6,569 bases of DNA from JBBDWJ01 sp040902925 (GTDB lineage: Bacteria; Acidobacteriota; Terriglobia; Bryobacterales; UBA6623), in assembly GCA_040902925.1 (NCBI GenBank), contig JBBDWJ010000100.1:1-6569 (forward strand). Reading direction: 5' to 3'. The position numbers and the translations under genes are program-made. The notes beneath the pieces were generated by a model. The model made no database searches, had not been told where the DNA came from, and worked only from the letters and a program-made list of their open reading frames with translations. This document shows positions 5,556 to 6,569 of this stretch, piece after piece. Numbering within the stretch: position 1 is the stretch's first letter; the number at the start of each line of letters is the position of its first letter.

Positions 5556-5832
5556 CGACCAGAGTTCGTTTCCAGTACGGCAAGACTTCGTCGGCGGTCT
5601 TACCCGTCAACCGCAAGTACAACGCATCCGGGCAGAGGTCGAGACCGCCGGGCCAGGCGATGGCGCCAGCGAGGTCCACATGGACGCCCTCAAAAACCGC
5701 CCGGTCGGCCCAGGATTGGAAAACACCGCGCCCCGCGAGGTGGCTCAAATCGAGTTCCCCCTCGACCCCATCGTCGTAGCGAAGCCAAATCCGGTAGCCA
5801 TCCAGCGGCTTCACTTCGGTCGCTTTTTTCAT
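5548..5832 (-). CDS. DUF2442 domain protein
   Basis: This 94-residue protein is a complete DUF2442 domain: VKPLDGYRIWLRYDDGVEGE (8-27), DLSHLAGRGVFQSW, then GAIAWPGGLDLCPDALYLRL (57-76) and TGK. ATG at 5832 is supported by GGAGGA (5842-5847), nine bases upstream. It overlaps the DUF4160 start by eight bases, and this gene order is a recurrent pairing in GC-rich soil bacteria as far as I recall. No DNA-binding helix-turn-helix or nuclease motif is visible. Function is unknown. If the pair acts as a module, the break in DUF4160 would leave this gene alone. Confidence 0.88.
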   Translation of the reverse strand: MKKATEVKPLDGYRIWLRYDDGVEGELDLSHLAGRGVFQSWADRAVFEGVHVDLAGAIAWPGGLDLCPDALYLRLTGKTADEVLPYWKRTLVDA

Positions 5833-5884
5833 TCCGCCGCGTCCTCCGATCCCGATGCCTTGATTCTACAGCAGCCTCGCTGGG

Positions 5885-5910
5885 TGTCCCTGAAGTATGT
5901 CCCTGAAGTA
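5885..5910. repeat. Perfect 13-bp tandem duplication
   Basis: TGTCCCTGAAGTA occurs twice head to tail (5885-5897 and 5898-5910), upstream of the DUF2442 gene. Such a short perfect duplication suggests a recent slippage event; it has no evident regulatory role. Confidence 0.6.
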
Positions 5911-6071
5911 AAGCCGTACGGGCTGGATCAAAAATAGCCAAGCCCAAACCCAGGGCAATCGGGGTCAGAGCCCGGTAGCGCGATCCGGGACTTCCATGTG
6001 TAATTTGGGCTGCGATGGATTACTAGAGTCGAGGATGTCCCAACTTTCTTAAGGCCATATTAGGAGGCTGT

Positions 6072-6093
6072 CCCCGCCGCCCGCCCGCCGCCC
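6072..6093 (-). other. G-quadruplex-type motif
   Basis: The minus strand carries four G tracts of at least three bases separated by CGGC, C and CGGC, fitting the G3N1-7 consensus. The 21 bases at 6073-6093 also read as a mirror repeat centred on 6083. Whether it folds in the cell is unknown. Confidence 0.45.
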
Positions 6094-6182
6094 TTATATC
6101 CGCGCCTGCCGCCTCGAAATTGGATCAGGCCCCCGCGACGATGGCCGGTTCCTGGAGCGGCCAGCGGCAGCTTTTGTTTGGG

Positions 6183-6230
6183 TGGCATGGTTGGGCAAGA
6201 TTTGGCGTCGTTTGGCAAGAGATGGCAGGG
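6183..6230 (+). repeat. Imperfect 20-bp tandem repeat
   Basis: Two full units beginning TGGC (6183-6202 and 6203-6222) match at 15 of 20 positions and share GTT.GGCAAGA, and a third begins at 6223 with TGGCAGGG before diverging. No coding reading of this stretch is convincing. Confidence 0.4.
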
Positions 6231-6525
6231 ATTCTCTTTGGCGATTTCTTGATCGGTGGTTTCCCCTTGGATTTGGTTTGTTCGGTCCGGAGTTTTTCAT
6301 AATGCCGGGTCTTTGCGGACGGACGGAGGGCGTCCCGGGCTGCGTCCCAGGTGTTGGCTCTCGGCTGCACTTTTTGACTTTTCCGAAATGGGCAGGGGGG
6401 CAAACAGTCCGCCGCGGCCCGCTCTGGTTCTACGCGATCTCCACGCGAAGGAGGGCGCGACCGCTGACCGGCTGGGCGTTCTCAACCGGCCGGGGACATC
6501 GCTTGGCTCTTTTGGGGGACCATGT

Positions 6526-6564
6526 GAGCAGTTTTGAGCGGTTTTGAGAACGTTTTTCCGCTCA
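6526..6564 (+). repeat. GAGCRGTTTT repeats with a terminal hairpin
   Basis: GAGCAGTTTT (6526-6535) and GAGCGGTTTT (6536-6545) are consecutive 10-bp units, followed by a degenerate third unit starting GAGAACGTTTTT. TGAGCGG (6535-6541) also pairs perfectly with CCGCTCA (6558-6564). The array may continue past the edge. Confidence 0.4.
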
Positions 6565-6569
6565 CTGCG

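Larger units (their letters stand above)
5948..6569. other. Region with no credible gene, carrying short repeats and hairpins
   Basis: None of the open frames here has a ribosome site, a recognisable motif or convincing codon use, and several are antisense to one another. I see a CCCGG (5971-5975)/CCGGG (5985-5989) hairpin next to GGGGTCAGAGCCC, a G-quadruplex-type motif, a 20-bp imperfect tandem repeat and a 10-bp repeat near the edge. One minus-strand frame stays open from the right edge to 6297 (90 codons) without recognisable features, so a gene tail entering from outside cannot be fully excluded. Confidence 0.5.

Noticed and set aside
6125..6403. Minus-strand open frame of 92 codons with TTG start
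   Set aside because: It has no ribosome site, its Lys/Pro/Arg-rich product shows no motif, and it includes the 20-bp repeat. I could not support it as a gene.
6297..6569. Minus-strand frame open from the right edge to 6297
   Set aside because: It could be the tail of a gene entering from outside, but the composition (Arg, Ser, Pro) and lack of any motif look like non-coding GC-rich sequence. The sequence to the right would decide.
1..6569. tRNA, rRNA, riboswitch or CRISPR array
   Set aside because: I looked on both strands and saw no cloverleaf, ribosomal RNA signature or regular repeat-spacer pattern. A covariance-model scan could not be run.

Overview
The window is a GC-rich piece of a bacterial chromosome. 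Its mix of features suggests Acidobacteriota (possibly Bryobacterales/Solibacter-like); Planctomycetota or Verrucomicrobiota are alternatives. The mix is a BlaI repressor paired with an M56 membrane protease carrying HEAT repeats, a PEP-CTERM exosortase-sorted secreted protein, a REP-associated tyrosine transposase between CCCAGGGT/ACCCTGGG palindromes, and a DUF2442/DUF4160 pair. This placement is inference from gene content, not from a phylogenetic marker.

Positions 1-2348 hold a minus-strand regulatory operon. A BlaI/MecI-family repressor (2275-1880) is followed, with a one-base TGATG overlap, by a long BlaR1-like M56 metallopeptidase open from 1880 to the left edge. That gene is incomplete here: 626 codons with no stop. 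Its C-terminal part is a set of HEAT repeats, not a penicillin-binding sensor. The operon has a good sigma70 promoter (TTGACA, 17 bp, TAAATT) overlapped by a cluster of TGCTAA/TTAGCA dyads. These are the likely operators through which BlaI represses its own operon, with the protease presumably relieving repression when its unknown signal arrives.

Positions 2349-3597 hold a divergent region. A non-coding stretch carries two GC-rich hairpins and an AT-rich promoter, followed by a secreted PEP-CTERM protein on the plus strand. Its reading frame is broken by one base near 3343, so the VPEPG sorting tail lies in another frame.

Positions 3598-4220 are a self-contained REP/RAYT element: a 147-residue HUH-Y1 transposase flanked by inverted copies of an REP-type palindrome. 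A convergent minus-strand PyrE-like phosphoribosyltransferase (5028-4387) follows.

Positions 5294-5832 hold a minus-strand DUF2442 gene overlapping a DUF4160 gene that is frameshifted. From about 5833 to the right edge I see no convincing gene, only short repeats, hairpins, a G-quadruplex-type motif and anonymous GC-rich sequence. Two single-base frame breaks in 6.5 kb mean that either sequence errors or real gene decay must be considered.
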